Shown: positions 5,801 through 6,559 of the stretch, one piece after another
Layout: every line of letters begins with the position of its first letter
Numbering within the stretch: position 1 is the stretch's first letter
Source: an uncultured Austwickia sp.
GTDB lineage: Bacteria; Actinomycetota; Actinomycetes; Actinomycetales; Dermatophilaceae
Assembly: GCA_934678955.1 (NCBI GenBank)
Contig: CAKUSI010000212.1
Span: forward strand, 1-6,559
Length of the DNA stretch: 6,559 nucleotides
Reading direction: 5' to 3'
Translations under genes and position numbers: made by a program
The notes under the pieces: model-generated
The model's database searches: none
What the model saw: the letters and a program-made list of their open reading frames with translations, nothing else
What the model was told of the DNA's origin: nothing

Positions 5801-6559
5801 GCGGTCACCGCCTGCGCGGCCGCGGGGGCGGCCGGCAGGGCGGGCAGCCGACGGGCCACCTTGTCGAGCTCCTGCAGCTGCCGGGTGAGGATCTGCACAC
5901 GCTGGTCGCGCTCGGCGGAGTACACCCCGGCGCTCTGCTTGGCGGCCAGGACGGCCTCGGACAGCGAGCGGTGGGTCTGGTCGGCGATGGCGCCGAAGTG
6001 GTCGCGGTTCGTGCGCTGGACGATGCGCAGCCGGTCCCTGAGCTGCTTGGACACCTGGAAGGTGACCTCGTCGATGTAGCGGCGGACGATGTTCTTGGCC
6101 TCGAACCGGCGGCGGGTCAGGCGGGCCGTCATGTCCTCGCGGTAGGCGCGGCGCCCGACGAGCACACCCGCCAGCAGGGACAGCGGGTTGATCAGGCTCA
6201 GCCCGATCAGGCCGGTCGCCAGACCCACCATGAGGACGCCACCATAGCTGCCGCGCACCCCGATGTAGATCTTCTCGCCGGCGCTCAGGTGGCCGGCGTC
6301 GAAGTCGGGCAGGCGCTCGACCGGGTCCAGCAGCCCGTCGGTGCTGCCCACGGCGATCGTCGGCAGCTCGAACTGCTCGCGGGCGAAGACCTGGGCGATC
6401 TCGTCGGTGAGCCACTGGGAGCGCTCGTCGGTCCACACGAACGTCTCGGACACGCCCGTGGCAACACGCTGGTCGAGCCACTCGGCCAGCTGGTCCCAGA
6501 TCGGGCCCGGGTCGCCCTCGTCGATGGCCTGCTCGGCCTCACGCTGCACCCGGCGCAAC
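5797..6559 (-). CDS. iniA-like: IniA-like dynamin-family protein, C-terminal part (5' end outside window)
   Basis: About 253 residues of the C-terminal half are visible; the frame is open to the window edge and the first visible TTG (6558) is an internal leucine. The GTPase domain must lie outside. Numbering from that codon, residues about 102-135 form a hydrophobic hairpin with a central turn (VGLATGLIGLSLINPLSLLA), flanked by RGSYGG and GRRAYRED. This is the arrangement of the membrane-inserting loop at the tip of bacterial dynamin-like proteins and of IniA. Residues about 141-237 form a long charged helical region, coiled-coil-like, followed by an Ala/Pro tail. The stop overlaps the start of the IniC-like gene by 4 bp, matching the mycobacterial iniA-iniC order and implying co-translation of the pair. 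The assignment to IniA rather than another dynamin-like protein rests on the hairpin, the helical tail and the IniC-like neighbour; the promoter is outside the window. Confidence 0.8.
   Translation of the reverse strand, partial: LRRVQREAEQAIDEGDPGPIWDQLAEWLDQRVATGVSETFVWTDERSQWLTDEIAQVFAREQFELPTIAVGSTDGLLDPVERLPDFDAGHLSAGEKIYIGVRGSYGGVLMVGLATGLIGLSLINPLSLLAGVLVGRRAYREDMTARLTRRRFEAKNIVRRYIDEVTFQVSKQLRDRLRIVQRTNRDHFGAIADQTHRSLSEAVLAAKQSAGVYSAERDQRVQILTRQLQELDKVARRLPALPAAPAAAQAVTA

Noticed and set aside
5801..6481. In-frame upstream extension of the IniC-like reading frame to about 6481 (minus strand), giving a 741-residue protein
   Set aside because: The extra 227 residues are Arg/Pro-rich and overlap the convincingly coding IniA-like gene in another frame. 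The GTPase domain has its normal N-terminal distance from GTG 5800, which has a 4-bp overlap with the upstream stop and an AGGCGG site.
6556..6558. TTG as start of the IniA-like gene
   Set aside because: It lies at the window edge, and the protein would lack its GTPase domain; the frame continues out of the window.

Overview
The window is very GC-rich DNA (clearly above 70% by eye) with G/C at almost every third codon position, GTG/TTG starts and tightly packed genes. Together with the gene families present this points to a high-GC actinomycete; a member of the Pseudonocardiales or a relative is a reasonable guess, but the sequence alone does not fix the genus. The content is a divergent version of the mycobacterial iniBAC (isoniazid-inducible, cell-envelope-stress) locus.

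Layout. Positions 1-468 (+) hold the C-terminal tail of a protein whose start lies outside the window; it carries 13 tandem PPATT pentapeptides. It overlaps by 4 bp (GTGA) a complete gene at 465-2840 (+) for a large P-loop ATPase/LuxR-type regulator with a C-terminal helix-turn-helix, resembling Rv0339c, which lies next to iniBAC in M. tuberculosis. A 102-bp gap follows, with a candidate -10 box inside a perfect 7-bp inverted repeat, and then a gene at 2943-3710 (+) with an IniB-type N-terminal domain followed by Asp/Ser/Thr/Val-rich repeats (SFND motif). Eight bp later comes a gene at 3719-4330 (+) for an unrecognised protein with four predicted membrane helices.

The right half is on the minus strand. 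An IniA-like dynamin-family protein (C-terminal part only, 5797-6559, with a hydrophobic membrane hairpin) overlaps by 4 bp (GTGA) a complete IniC-like dynamin-family GTPase (4256-5800). The two arms converge, and the last 75 bp of the membrane-protein gene and the IniC-like gene overlap tail to tail.

Working model (inference): the LuxR-type ATPase senses an envelope-related signal and controls the IniB-like protein. The IniB-like and four-helix membrane proteins act at the membrane with the IniA/IniC-like dynamin pair, which in mycobacteria is linked to membrane remodelling under cell-wall stress. The most notable structure not explained by protein coding is two very stable hairpins bracketing the membrane-protein gene: one inside its 5' coding region (3748-3786) and one 5 nt after its stop (4336-4379), the latter lying within the coding sequence of the opposing IniC-like gene.
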